Notes: a model not told the origin generated them from the letters alone. A DNA stretch of 64,000 nucleotides from Thereva unica (GCA_949987705.1 OX465286.1:24168045-24232044); one strand, 5' to 3'. Numbered from the stretch's first letter, positions 52,805 to 63,786 are shown. A program made the numbers and translations.

Positions 52805-53774
52805 TGTAATGAGTCCCCTCATTACCAACTCACATTACCTACAACTTTCCACAAACCCCTTCGACACCCCCTTTGGACACATAACCAAGAGCATCGCCAA
52901 TCTTAAATTATCAATTCAATGTAATTCTATACCCCATCCATATTTTTACTTCAAAATAAGTTTTCACTTATTTCTTCTCTCCAATATAAACAATAACCCG
53001 ACACCTCCGCTCGAGGCCATCCAAACATTTCAAAATAAGATACCACTTATGTATTTTCTCTAACAGCTGATAACCATAAAACAGCATCCCATATCATGAA
53101 AGGTCCAAACTCTCGACCCTTTAACAAGGTCTAAATTCTGAGAACTCTAAAGATTCTCGGTGCACACATGCCATCATATGTATAATGCCCTGAAGTCCAC
53201 TTTCACCCAAGAGCCAATAAATTAAAACGACGTTCAATGCCATTGTTTACATTTCCATTACTTGGCATAAAACCCAAGTAAATTTCGAAATACGTTTTCC
53301 GGCCGCACCGACTGAAATCTTGGGTAATTAACCGGCGCATAGCCATATGCATAAATGTACAAAAGTCATGTGCAGAAAAAACACACGACTTACGACAAGT
53401 GACCCATATTCTGATCACGTACGATCACCGCGACTCGAGCACTAAGAACATGTGCAGAAATTCTCTCTGCACTTGTTCGCCGGGAGAGAGTGTTTGCAGG
53501 AATTTCCCCTGCATGAATGCATGAGAGCGTAAAATGTTTCTTGAGCTCCTCCCTAAAATGCATTCAAGAAAATTAAACGAGATGACCAATGAAAAGCCGC
53601 AATGAATGTCCAATAAAGAATTTTCGGTATCGAAGGAGATTATAAAATGTGAAAGTGATCCGTGAAATTCAATCAGTAATATTCAATCAGTAAGTCAGTA
53701 ATATTCATTGAGGCATCTCTAGTTCCGAGAATGTACTCCACGGTCCTGCCGTAACAAGCAAACGGTTCACGGCA
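52805..53774 (+). repeat. 3' LTR of Gypsy-1 (970 bp, internally deleted)
   Basis: Matches the 5' LTR over its length but lacks about 310 bp present at 44490-44800. Provides the uninterrupted versions of both insertion sites in the 5' LTR. Confidence 0.9.
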
Positions 53775-53809
<35 letters not shown>

Positions 53810-54920
53810 TGCATTTAAATATTATATAAAATAATCTTATCTGGTAAAGCGAATGATTAGAGGCATTAGGGCCGAAACGACCTTAACCTATTCTAAATTT
53901 TTAATAATACTTATATATTTTGAACGAAAGGGAATACGGTTCCAATTCCGTAACCTGTTGAGTATACGTTTGTTATTAAATATGGGCTTTCATCCTCATC
54001 CTGGTAACAGAAACAACCATAAAGAAGCCGTCGAGAGATATCGAAAGTTTTCTTTTCTGTTTTATAGTCGTACTACCATGGAAGTCTTTCGAAGAGAGAT
54101 ATGGTAGATGGGCATGGCATTTACTGCTGTGTCGATATTTTCTCCTCGGACCTTGAAAATGTATGGTGGGGTCACGCAAACTTCTTAACAGGCCGTACCA
54201 ATATCCGCAGCTGGTCTCCAAGGTGAAGGGTCTCTAGTCGATAGAATAATGTAGGTAAGGGAAGTCGGCAAATTAGATCCGTAACTTCGGGATAAGGATT
54301 GGCTCTGAAGATTGAGATAGTCGGGCTTGATTGGGAAACAATAATATGGTTTATGTACTCGTTCTGGGTAAATAGGATTTTTACATTTTTTTTATAAAAA
54401 TTGTATTTATCTGTTCCCCGGATAGCAGCCTACGTAACCAATTGTGGAACTTTCTTGCTAATAATTTATAAAGGTTTTTTTCTAAAGAGGCTGCTGTGCC
54501 GATATTTTCTCCTCGGACCTTGAAAATTTATGGTGGGGTCACGCAAACTTCTTAACAGGCCGTACCAATATCCGCAGCTGGTCTCCAAGGTGAAGAGTCT
54601 CTAGTCGATAGAATAATGTAGGTAAGGGAAGTCGGCAAATTAGATCCGTAACTTCGGGATAAGGATTGGCTCTGAAGATTGAGATAGTCGGGCTTGATTG
54701 GGAAACAATAATATGGTTTATGTACTCGTTCTGGGTAAATAGGATTTTTACATTTTTTTTATAAAAATTGTATTTATCTGTTCCCCGGATAGCAGCCTAC
54801 GTAACCAATTGTGGAACTTTCTTGCTAATAATTTATAAAGGTTTTTTTCTAAAGAGGAATTTTTTTATAAATTTATAACGGCTATCAATTAACAATCAAT
54901 TCAGAACTGGCACGGACTTG

Positions 54921-54962
<42 letters not shown>

Positions 54963-55029
54963 CTAACGGATGTTGACACAATGTGATTTTTGCCCAGTGC
55001 TCTGAATGTCAAAGTGAAGAAATTCAAGT

Positions 55030-55067
<38 letters not shown>

Positions 55068-55068
55068 T
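53775..55068 (+). rRNA. 28S rRNA fragment up to the R2 site (deleted and duplicated)
   Basis: From TTCCCTCCGAAGTTTCCCTC through GCATTAGGGCCGAAACGACC, GAACGAAAGGGAATACGGTT, TATTTTCTCCTCGGACCTTG, GTTTATGTACTCGTTCTGGG and GGCACGGACTTGGGGAATCC to CGGCGGGAGTAACTATGACT, which is the R2 target. Versus fly 28S as I know it, several hundred bases are missing between TTAACCTATTCT (53892) and TTTTGAACGAAAGG (53925), and a 367-bp segment is tandemly duplicated. It cannot be a functional 28S. Confidence 0.93.
54124..54857. repeat. 367-bp tandem duplication within 28S
   Basis: 54124-54490 and 54491-54857 are near-identical; differences seen at GTGTCG/GTGCCG, AATGTATGG/AATTTATGG and GAAGGG/GAAGAG. Such a duplication is not part of normal 28S. 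Confidence 0.93.
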
Positions 55069-58000
55069 GGCGGGAGTAACTATGACTCTCTCTGGTGTAT
55101 TCAGCTGTTGTCTCGGCAACTTGGTTGAATTACTGTGAAAGGTGCTTGCACTGATTACAGAGAAATCTTAGACGTGCCTATACTCCACCTCCTAGTGGTT
55201 CCTGCCGGTAACAAGACTATTTATGTCCTGGCTAACGGAGTAGGCTTTAAAGGTTCCTGGGGTTTGCATCCCCTTGGACCTACAAAAACTTGCGCAACAA
55301 ATATACAAGAAACAGCCTCGGATACAAACACGCTGGGTCCACAGGCCGAGCGTTTTAGTTTAAATGTTGTCGCCCGAACTGCCCCGCAGTTCTACCATAC
55401 GAGTGTTCTATATGTGACAGAAGTTTCCAACCAAGTCTGGACTGGGTATCCATACTAAACGTACTCACCCAAGGGAGTACGATAAGATGCATCTGCATGC
55501 AGATGTAAAATTAAGATGGTCAGAGGAGGAAACTCTTCTGACATCTAGAAAAGAGGCCGAACTCACAGTGCTGGGTAACGTCCGTTTTATTAATCAGGAA
55601 CTACACAAAATATTCCCCCACAGGTCTCTCGAGGCTATAAAGGGGGTACGAAGAAAACCTGATTATAAAGCGTTCGTTCAAAAGTACATAGATGAGTTGC
55701 GGGTCCAAACAAATCTAACCAATAACATCCAGAACACGACTGACACGGCAGCTGTAGTTACTGGAGATGGTGATGCATGGGTTAATCAGGAGCCAGCTGC
55801 GGCTGCAACTCCTGCAATAGGTGCTGCTGTTGAGCAGGTAGATCCTGCTAATAGTAGTACCAATCACAACGATCATTTTATAAACGACATGATCTCCCTA
55901 TCCCTATCTAGGGAACATGCTTATAATGGTCGCTATCTTCAGTCGATAGTTGCAGAAGCACTAATGGTTGGCAAGGAAGAGACATTGAACAGGTTGTCGT
56001 CGTACTTGATCGGGATTCTTCCCGCCAGGGAGCGTCCGCCTCCTAGAGCAAATGTAACACAGAAGGTTCCAAAAAATAAAAGACACAAGTGGCGTCAAGA
56101 GTACGCTCTTGTACAACGCAACTGGACAAAGCACCAATCGAGGTGCATTAAAACCATTTTAGAAGAAGAAAATGTTTCGACATTGCCTCCAAAGAATATA
56201 ATGGAACCTTTCTGGAAATCATTGTTCGAAGCTGAGGACGCATCAACCCGTGGCGTGGGAGTACTCGATCAGGTTCAGAATCTCAATGTCTGGCACGCAG
56301 TAACATGCGAGGAGGTCAAAAATACGAGGCCTTCATCGGCAAGTTCTCCTGGCCCTGATGGGACCACAGCGAAACAACTGAGGAAGATACCGGTCGATAT
56401 ACTTACGAGGGTGTTCAATCTCATACTTTGGTGTGGGAAATCACCTGAGCATTTATTAGCGGCGGAAACGGTATTCATTTCTAAGAAGTTGGACTCATCC
56501 GAGCCGGGAGAATTTCGTCCGATAACCATCTCACCTGTATTAATAAGGCAACTGCACAAAATCTTGGCGAAAAGGCTCTCGTCAGGGGTTTTCGCAGCAC
56601 TGACGGTTGGATGGTAGACATGTTACTGCGTAGCCAGCACGAGAATTATACTTCCTGTTACATGGCTCTTCTTGACGTCTTCAAAGCGTTTGATTCCGTA
56701 TCGCACGTTGCGTTATTTGATATCCTCAAAGAATACGGCTTGCCGGAGGGCTTCCTTCAGTATTTAAAAATGTTCTATAAGGCTTCTTACACACAGCTTA
56801 GGGGCAACGGGTGGGCATCCGAACGCATTACACCTAAAAGGGGTGTAAAGCAGGGTGACCCACTCTCACCGATATTATTTAATATCGTCATAGACAAATT
56901 ACTGATGAGCCTCCCAGAGGAAATCGGATGCCGCATCGGCGGGTTGAAATCGAACGCTGCCGCTTTTGCTGATGACATGATATTATTTGCTTCTACTCCT
57001 CGTGGTCTTCAGGATCTCTTGGATGTCACCAACTCATTCCTTAAAAGCTGTGGTATGGTTCTCAACACTGCTAAATGCTTAACGGTCAGTGTCAAAGGTC
57101 AGCCAAAACAAAAGAAAGCAGTGATTGATGAGCTGACCTTTTGTCTAAACGGCCGCGCCATACCGGCGCTTAACAGAAAGGAAGAGTGGCGATATCTGGG
57201 GGTTCAGTTTACTGCTGAGGGGAGAAGTAAGTATCAACCCTCTATCGACCTGCAGTCGAAAATTGACAGAGTCACAAGGGCACCACTTAATCCGCAACAG
57301 CGGTTGCACATCCTTCGCACTGTCCTATTGCCACAGCTGTTTCATAAGGCGACGCGTGGCAGGGTAACAGTCGGAGGATTGCTTAAAACGGATCGCATTG
57401 TCAGATTTGCGGTTCGTAAGTGGCTTGCTCTTCCGAAGGATGTTCCCGTTGCCTACTTCCATGCCCAAGCCGAACACGGAGGCCTTGGAATACCATCAAT
57501 GCGATGGATAGCTCCCTGGCTCCGTAAGAGGAGGTTAGATAGTATCTACCTACCGGGATTGGCAGAAGTCGCAACGGTACCTTCTTGGCGAAAGAATACG
57601 ACACTGTCAATAGGCGACTGCGGATCGGGGGTCATGTCATAACCAAGAAAGAAGACATTGCTAGCCACTGGAAGACAAAATTACACACGTCCGTGGATGG
57701 ATACGGTCTCAGGGAGGCGGGCGACAAACATTCCCACAGGTGGGTTTATGAAACCACAAAGTTACTGTCTGGAGGGGACTTTGTCAACTGCGCTAGAGCA
57801 CGTATAAATGCACTTCCCTCTAAGTCACGCACTTCGAGGGGGCGCCCAGAGATTGACCGATTTTGCCGAGCGGGTTGCTTGGTTCCCGAAACAACGAATC
57901 ACATCGTTCAAGTGTGCCATAGAACACATGGACCTCGTATAGAAAGACACAACAGTGTTGTGAAATTTATACAAAGGGGTTTGCATAGCCGTGGTTATGT

Positions 58001-58383
58001 AACGTACGAAGAGCCTGTGTTTCGGACGGCTGAAGGAATCAGGAAGCCCGATTTGGTGGCCACTCTGGGTCGCAGGACGGTTGTAATAGACGCTCAGATC
58101 GTGACTGATGGTTGGAATCTGAATGCTATGCATCTTAATAAAAGAAAGAAGTATGATACTGAGGAAATAAAAGAACAGTCACACTGCCGATATGGTAATC
58201 AGAACATTCTGTTTGCCACTGCAACGCTTAACTGGAGAGGGATTTGGAGCAGAGATTCCGTTAATGAACTTTTACACCATGATTTATTATGGAAAAAAGA
58301 CACGGCCCTAATAAGTACTAGGGCAATTATCGGAACTCTGCGGAGTTTTAGGATCTTTAATAGATCAACTATTGTCACATATA
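55069..58383 (+). mobile_element. R2 non-LTR retrotransposon at the canonical 28S site, 3'-interrupted
   Basis: 28S sequence stops at ACTATGACTCTCT, exactly where R2 integrates. A 23-bp copy of the flanking 28S (55044-55066) is repeated at 55069-55091 at the 5' junction, a pattern known from R2 5' junctions. The ORF has the R2 order zinc finger, Myb, RT, CCHC, restriction-like endonuclease. A Gypsy LTR begins at 58384 inside the last codons, so the R2 3' UTR and right 28S flank are not in this window. Confidence 0.92.
55135..58383 (+). pseudogene. R2 protein (zinc finger, Myb, RT, CCHC, RLE endonuclease), frameshifted
   Basis: Site-specific target-primed reverse transcription of 28S. N-terminal C2H2 finger (PYECSICDRSF ... 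GIHTKRTHPREYD, about 55395-55480) broken by a frame change. Myb-like domain WSEEETLLTSRKEAEL...SLEAIKGVRRKPDY (55510-55670). RT from SSPGPDGTTAKQL (56340) through LLDVFKAFDSVSH, GVKQGDPLSPILFNIV to catalytic FADDMILFA (about 56965). CCHC CRAGCLVPETTNHIVQVCH near 57865. Restriction-like endonuclease with KPDLVATLGR and VVIDAQIV near 58045-58100. Frame changes near 55440, 56590 and 57600-57640; no full-length product. Confidence 0.92.
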
Positions 58384-58617
58384 TGTAGAGTACTCAGTTT
58401 ATACTACGCAGTTTATACTTGTCGAGTTACTCAGGAAGCTGTCAGAAGTAAGTAAGCGATAAGGACGTAGTAAGCAGAGAGAAAGACAGCCGTCGTTAAA
58501 GGAAGAAGTTCTTTTTTTCTTTGAATTATATATAAGCTGCTCATTAATTTTGGAATTCATTGTTTAATTAAAACATTAAGAGTTGAATAAGTTATCGTTT
58601 ATTCTTTTTATCCTACA
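58384..58617 (+). repeat. 5' LTR of Gypsy-2 (about 234 bp)
   Basis: TGTAGAGTACTCAG to TTTTTATCCTACA; five-base inverted ends TGTAG/CTACA. The following TTTGGGGGCTCAACCG is a plausible PBS. The LTR supplies the stop that now ends the R2 reading frame. Confidence 0.75.
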
Positions 58618-58687
58618 TTTGGGGGCTCAACCGCTGCGAACTCATTAAATTAAAATCTCGCTGTAGAAAGCTGAAATTCAGTTGAAA

Positions 58688-59593
58688 ATGTCCAACAATC
58701 TAACTGTGGAGCAATTGAAGTTAGAACTCGCTAGACGTGGACTGGACACAACTGGTTTGAAGGCTGCCTTGGTTGCAAGACTTGATGAAGCAATACAGGA
58801 CACTGAAAATCAACGGCCGTACGAGGAATCAGCTGGGAGGGATAATGATCCGCCGTCAGGTAATAATGAAGCTAGTGACAGAAATCTAATTGCGTTTTCA
58901 TCTAGAGTTGCATGTGACTTCAAAATTGGTGATATTGAAAATATGATAAAGCCATTTAACGGTGATAAAGGATCCAGCGTTATCACATGGTTCCAAGAAT
59001 TTGAAGAGATAGCGGAAATGCTTCAGTGGAATAGCATCGGAAAATTTATTTATTTAAAGCGAGCATTGGTGGGTAGCGCAAAAATGTTTTCTAGGACTAT
59101 TGCTTGCAAATCTTATGAAGATTTAAAATATAAATTAATAAATGAATTTCAAACTAAAATTTGTAAAGCTGACATTTATGAACGGTTGCAAAGTCGAAGA
59201 AAGAAAAATAGTGAAAGTTTTAAAGAATTCGTTTACAAAATGCAAGAAATAGCTAGTTTGGCAGACGTTGACGAACTCTCTATAATACACTATATTAACG
59301 GAATACAGGATCGCGATGAAAATAAAACAATTTTATATAGTGCATCAAGCCTAAATGAACTAAAAACAAAGTTTGACATTTACGAACGAATTAAGAACAA
59401 ATTTAAAACAAATTTTTCAAATTTCCACAAGCCGAAAAAGACGGAGAATTCGTATAAACCCCTTCATTGCTTTAATTGTGGATCAGCTGACCACAGAATA
59501 AATGAATGTAAAGCTGAAACAAAATGTTTTAAATGTAACGGCCGCGGGCATATGGCACAAAATTGTAAGTCAGAGCGCAATCGAGACAAATAA
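58688..59593 (+). CDS. Gypsy-2 Gag with N-terminal SAP domain
   Basis: Intact ~301-aa frame from ATG 58688. Residues ~5-38 form a SAP motif (LTVEQLKLELARRGLDTTGL), a DNA-binding helix pair. Retro-Gag follows (MIKPFNGDKGSSVITWFQEF, KRALVGSAKMFSR, YERLQSRRKKNSESFKEF). Two CCHC zinc knuckles: CFNCGSADHRINEC and CFKCNGRGHMAQNC. Capsid/nucleocapsid protein of the element. Confidence 0.88.
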   Translation: MSNNLTVEQLKLELARRGLDTTGLKAALVARLDEAIQDTENQRPYEESAGRDNDPPSGNNEASDRNLIAFSSRVACDFKIGDIENMIKPFNGDKGSSVITWFQEFEEIAEMLQWNSIGKFIYLKRALVGSAKMFSRTIACKSYEDLKYKLINEFQTKICKADIYERLQSRRKKNSESFKEFVYKMQEIASLADVDELSIIHYINGIQDRDENKTILYSASSLNELKTKFDIYERIKNKFKTNFSNFHKPKKTENSYKPLHCFNCGSADHRINECKAETKCFKCNGRGHMAQNCKSERNRDK

Positions 59594-59836
59594 ATTATAT
59601 AAGCACACGAAATATTAAAGCCATTGAAATAAACAATTTAAAACTTAAAGCTCTTTTAGATACTGGAAGTGATTTAACTTTGGTAAGGGAGGACGCATTT
59701 CGGCAACTTAAAAACGTCACTCTATCAAAACAAGTATTAACTTTATCAGGACTAGGAAACAGTATATATCGTTGAATGGGTTGTTGTTTGCTTTAATACA
59801 TGTGGTTCCCTATAATACAATAAGATTTCAATGTAT

Positions 59837-60351
59837 TGTGATGATTTATGCGCCATCTGTTTGTCAAAAAGCATAACCAACGATTGTCGGTAACAACTCT
59901 GGTTGATGTCTGAACTAATGACTTATGTACTAAACTAAAATTGGAACGCGCGATAAGTGAAGACAACTTCAAGCTTCTGGACGAAAAGAAAAGAACATAC
60001 CACTAGGCTCGAGAAAAAAGGATTCGAGAAGGTTCCAGAAGTTAAATAAAGGTGGAGCTTGGATATAAAAGCGGCTTGCAGGCGCTGAGAAAGTCAGTTT
60101 TGATTTGAAAGGCGATAAAAGTGTTTTAAAGTGAGAACAGTGAAAGTGGTGATTTAAAAGTGAACTATAAAGCGATAGATAGAATTTAATAGTGCGAGTT
60201 ATTAAAGTTAAAGTGATTATAGTGAACTGTAAGAATTGTGTTGGTAATTAAATTGTGTTTTGGTTTGTGATAAATAAATTATTGTGTGGATAATTAAAAG
60301 GTGTATTCCTTAATTAATCCTACGAATCCGTTAAGCCGTAAAAACGTAACA
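59837..60351 (+). repeat. 5' LTR of Gypsy-3
   Basis: 515 bp, TGTGATGA...CGTAACA. Includes GGATATAAAAGCGGC (TATA-like, near 60061) as a likely promoter and AATAAATTATTG near 60270. Confidence 0.95.
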
Positions 60352-60463
60352 ATTGGTGTCAGAAGTGGGATTAATTAAGAGATAAGTGAAATAAGTGAAC
60401 TTGAACAATAATTGTGATTGGAATTTAAATTTTGTGCGTGAGAAATAAGGACTTATTAATAAA

Positions 60464-61963
60464 ATGGGTCGAAAGCTAGTGGATTTGCGCACTGTAGAGT
60501 TGAAAAAAGAATTAAGTAAACGCTCGTTGTCAACGGTGGGGGCTAAAAGTTCCCTAACCGCCCTGCTTCGAGAAGCTATGGTGAACGAAGGTAAGGATCC
60601 TGAAACCTACATGTTTGAAGACGAGGTAGAAGCGGAGCCAGAAGAAACGACAGTGAGTATGGCAGAACTTTTTAAAACATTGATGGTGATGAAGGAAGCG
60701 CAAGAACGGTCATCAGCAGCGCAAGAATGTGCATCGGCAGAGATGAAGGAAGCGACAACCGAGATGAAAGAAGCGCAAGAACGGTCATCAGTAGAGATGA
60801 AGGAAGCGCAAGAACGGTCATCCGCAGCGCAAGAACGTGCCTCAGCAGAGATGAAGGAAGCGACAACAGAGATCAAGGCTGAAGTGATGGCGCTAAAAGA
60901 CGAACAGAAATTGTTGGCAATAGCTCATGAACGTTCGTTAGCAGAGCTCAAAGAGTCGATGGAAGAACAGAGGAGCCAGCTGGATAACATGAAAGAAAAT
61001 GTAAGGAATGATCTGGAAAGTCTCGAATCTTCCATCAAGGAAAATGTAAGGAATGATCTGGAGAAGCTCGAAAATTCCATGAGGGAAAATGATGAAAAGT
61101 TGAAGATGGAACTAGAATCGGTCAGAGCCGACCTGGAAAGGGTAAAGATTCACCACCCAGCGACGGCATCTCATGAAGTCATCGGAGTTAGGAAACTGCA
61201 GCCTCCAACTTTCGACGGGAAAAGCCCATGGCCTACTTACAAGCTCCAATTCGAAGCAGCAGCAGCAGGCAATTTCTGGACTGAGGAGGAAAAAGCAATG
61301 GCCTTAACTTTATCACTAAGGGGTACAGCAGCAGAAATATTGCAGTCAATACCAGCGGAACATCGCAATAGCTACGGGTTCTTAGTTCAAGCGCTGGAAA
61401 TGCGTTACGGTGATCAGCACCTGCAAGAGGTTTATCGACTTCAACTTCGAAACAGACTTCAAAAGCCAGGAGAAACTTTACAACAACTATGCGCCGATAT
61501 CGAGAGGTTAGTGCATCTGGCTTATCCTAGTTTCGGCCAAGATTACATCAACGAAGTAGCAAGAGAGGCCTTTCTTAACTCTTTTGCCGACAGAGATCTA
61601 CAACAAGAAGCGAGATTGGCCGGAAAGAAGAATACCGCTGAAGTTCTGGCATATGCTCTGGCATACGAGGCAGCGAAGCAAGCATCAAGAAGTGCAGTCC
61701 GCCTCAGAGAGATCCACACAACAGAGGATATTTGCAACAGAATGAATGCAGCGGAAGTACGCGGTCGACTCCGATGCTGGAACTGTAGTGAACGGGGTCA
61801 TTTGCAAAGGAATTGCAGAAAGCGAAGGAGAACAGAATCAACCGAAAATAGGAGTGGCGGAACTTGTTGTGAAAAATGCGGACATCGCCAGAAAAGCGAC
61901 CAGAGGGAGGCCGAAAACAATGACTCCGTGTCTCCCGGCAGACAGCAGCAGGGAAACGAATAA
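60464..61963 (+). CDS. Gypsy-3 Gag with SAP-like N-terminus and repetitive coiled coil
   Basis: 499-aa intact frame from ATG 60464. N-terminal SAP-like helix pair (LRTVELKKELSKRSLSTVGA). Residues ~75-150 are imperfect repeats of EAQERSSAAQERASAEMKEA, encoded by ~36- to 75-bp DNA repeats at 60690-60890, then long helical coiled coil to ~225. Retro-Gag core (LQPPTFDGKSPWPTYKLQFE, LSLRGTAAEILQSIP, QLRNRLQKPGETLQQLC). Zinc knuckle CWNCSERGHLQRNC near residue 438. Likely forms particles for itself or for a partner element. Confidence 0.88.
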   Translation: MGRKLVDLRTVELKKELSKRSLSTVGAKSSLTALLREAMVNEGKDPETYMFEDEVEAEPEETTVSMAELFKTLMVMKEAQERSSAAQECASAEMKEATTEMKEAQERSSVEMKEAQERSSAAQERASAEMKEATTEIKAEVMALKDEQKLLAIAHERSLAELKESMEEQRSQLDNMKENVRNDLESLESSIKENVRNDLEKLENSMRENDEKLKMELESVRADLERVKIHHPATASHEVIGVRKLQPPTFDGKSPWPTYKLQFEAAAAGNFWTEEEKAMALTLSLRGTAAEILQSIPAEHRNSYGFLVQALEMRYGDQHLQEVYRLQLRNRLQKPGETLQQLCADIERLVHLAYPSFGQDYINEVAREAFLNSFADRDLQQEARLAGKKNTAEVLAYALAYEAAKQASRSAVRLREIHTTEDICNRMNAAEVRGRLRCWNCSERGHLQRNCRKRRRTESTENRSGGTCCEKCGHRQKSDQREAENNDSVSPGRQQQGNE

Positions 61964-61974
61964 AGACTGACTTC

Positions 61975-63260
61975 ATGGGGCAGGAGTCAGTCGGGGAAAT
62001 CGAAGCCCCCGGTGTCATCATCACCACTATCAAACAACTGCAGCGTAGTGGCAACAGCCTGGTCGTCGATGGAAAGATTGGAGCGGAAAAATGCACAATA
62101 ACTGTAGACACTGGTGCTTCAAAATCTGTTATCCGGGCTGACATGGTCGGTAATAAATGGCTGAAAGACGCACGCCAATACAGACTGAAAACTGCAACAG
62201 GAGAGCCAGTACGATTACACGGGAAATTATGTTGGATGTGGTTCTTGCTGACATTGGATTTTCACATTCGTTCCTGGTAGCTGATATAACAGACGAGTGT
62301 ATTCTCGGTCTGGACTTTATGACAACACACGGAATACTATTGGACCTTGGAGAATTGATGATGAAACACCGCAACAGGGGAATTCCAATGGATACTGCAC
62401 TGTCCCGGCGACCATGCGAACTAGGTTTTAAGTATCGTTGGCGTATTGAGGAAAAGTGTCAAAAGACGACTGCTGAGCGAAGCATAAAATATGAGGATCA
62501 GGGAATTCGAGATGCGCAACGCGACGACCCGGACATTTCTGCGATTTTGTCATGGAAAGAACACAACGAGAAGCCTAAATGGAAAGACATCGCAGAGAGA
62601 AGTGAAATCCTGAAGAGCTATTGGGTCCAATGGGATTCATTGCATATCGAAGGAGGAGTATTGAAGCGCAAATGGGAAACAGCTGATGGTACCTCTCATC
62701 GAATGCAGGTGCTGGTCCCTCGTGCTGGAATAACAGATATTCTCGAGGAGTGTCATAATAGCCCGTCAGGAGGACATTTGGGAGTCAACAAAACTCTGGC
62801 AAAAGTAAAGGAGAGATTCTATTGGCTTCATATGCGGGAGGATGTTACGAACTGGTGTCGTAAATGTGCAGTTTGTGCCGGCAGTAAGGGCCCCCGAGTC
62901 AGAGCGAAAGAAGAAACGCGACAATACAACGTTGGGACCTCAGTTGAGAAAATCGGAAGGGAGAATCCTAAGACGGCCAGTGATAGGATGAAACCAAGGT
63001 ACGACCTCCGAGCAAACTGTAGCGGATACCAGGAAGGTGATCTCGTTTGGCTATTCAACCCTCGACGACGAAAAGGCAAGTCTCCGAAACTTCAGCGCCA
63101 GTGGGAGGGGCCCTATAAAATCCTAACACGGATCAACGATGTTGTCTACAGGATTCAACAAGGACCCGAAGCCAAGAAGAAGATTGTGCACATAGACAGG
63201 CTGTGCCCATATCATCAGCCGGATCCAGGATGGACAACTGTTCGGGACGAACAGTCCTAA
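61975..63260 (+). pseudogene. Gypsy-3 Pol remnant: protease plus integrase ends, RT/RNase H and core deleted
   Basis: Protease with ITVDTGASKSVIRADM near 62105 and, after a frame change near 62220, ITDECILGLDFMTTHGILLD. The chain then passes straight to a RNase H/integrase linker (YEDQGIRDAQRDDPDISAIL) and the HHCC zinc region (ECHNSPSGGHLGVNKTLAKV ... WCRKCAVC), skipping RT and RNase H. After GTSVEKIGREN it passes to the integrase C-terminal part (MKPRYDLRANCSGYQEGDLV, QWEGPYKI, KIVHIDRLCPYH), skipping the DDE core. The two clean internal deletions explain its 3.95-kb size. Confidence 0.88.
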
Positions 63261-63271
63261 GAAGGGGGCAA

Positions 63272-63786
63272 TGTGATGATTTATGCGCCATCTGTTTATC
63301 AAAAAGCATAACCAACGATTGTCGGTAACAACTCTGGTTGATGTCTGAACTAATGACTTATGTACTAAACTAAAATTGGAACGCGCGATAAGTGAAGACA
63401 ATTTCAAGCTTCTGGACGAAAAGAAAAGAACATACCACTAGGCTCGAGAAAAAAGGATTCGAGAAGGTTCCAGAAGTTAAATAAAGGTGGAGCTTGGATA
63501 TAAAAGCGGCTTGCAGGCGCTGAGAAAGTCAGTTTTGATTTGAAAGGCGATAAAAGTGTTTTAAAGTGAGAACAGTGAAAGTGGTGATTTAAAAGTGAAC
63601 TATAAAGCGATAGATAGAATTTAATAGTGCGAGTTATTAAAGTTAAAGTGATTATAGTGAACTGTAAGAATTGTGTTGGTAATTAAATTGTGTTTTGGTT
63701 TGTGATAAATAAATTATTGTGTGGATAATTAAAAGGTGTATTCCTTAATTAATCCTACGAATCCGTTAAGCCGTAAAAACGTAACA
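63272..63786 (+). repeat. 3' LTR of Gypsy-3
   Basis: 515 bp; differs from the 5' LTR at TTTGTC/TTTATC (near 63299) and CAACTT/CAATTT (near 63401). Confidence 0.95.

Larger units (their letters stand above)
41168..53774 (+). mobile_element. Gypsy LTR retrotransposon inserted in 28S rDNA (Gypsy-1)
   Basis: TGTAATGAG...CACGGCA ends; 4-bp TSD CTGG at 41164-41167 and 53775-53778. Joining the flanks restores the 28S sequence AGCTGGTTCCCTCCGAAG. Has PBS, Gag with zinc knuckle, Pol (protease, RT, RNase H, integrase) and PPT, all degenerate. Three younger insertions lie inside. Confidence 0.93.
59837..63786 (+). mobile_element. Gypsy-3: recently inserted, internally deleted Gypsy element
   Basis: 515-bp LTRs at 59837-60351 and 63272-63786 differ at two positions I can find. 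TSD GTAT at 59833-59836 and 63787-63790. PBS ATTGGTGTCAGAAGTGGG directly after the 5' LTR; PPT AGAAGGGGGCAA before the 3' LTR. It encodes Gag, protease and the zinc and C-terminal parts of integrase, but no RT, RNase H or integrase core, so it must have moved with help from a full-length relative. Confidence 0.93.
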
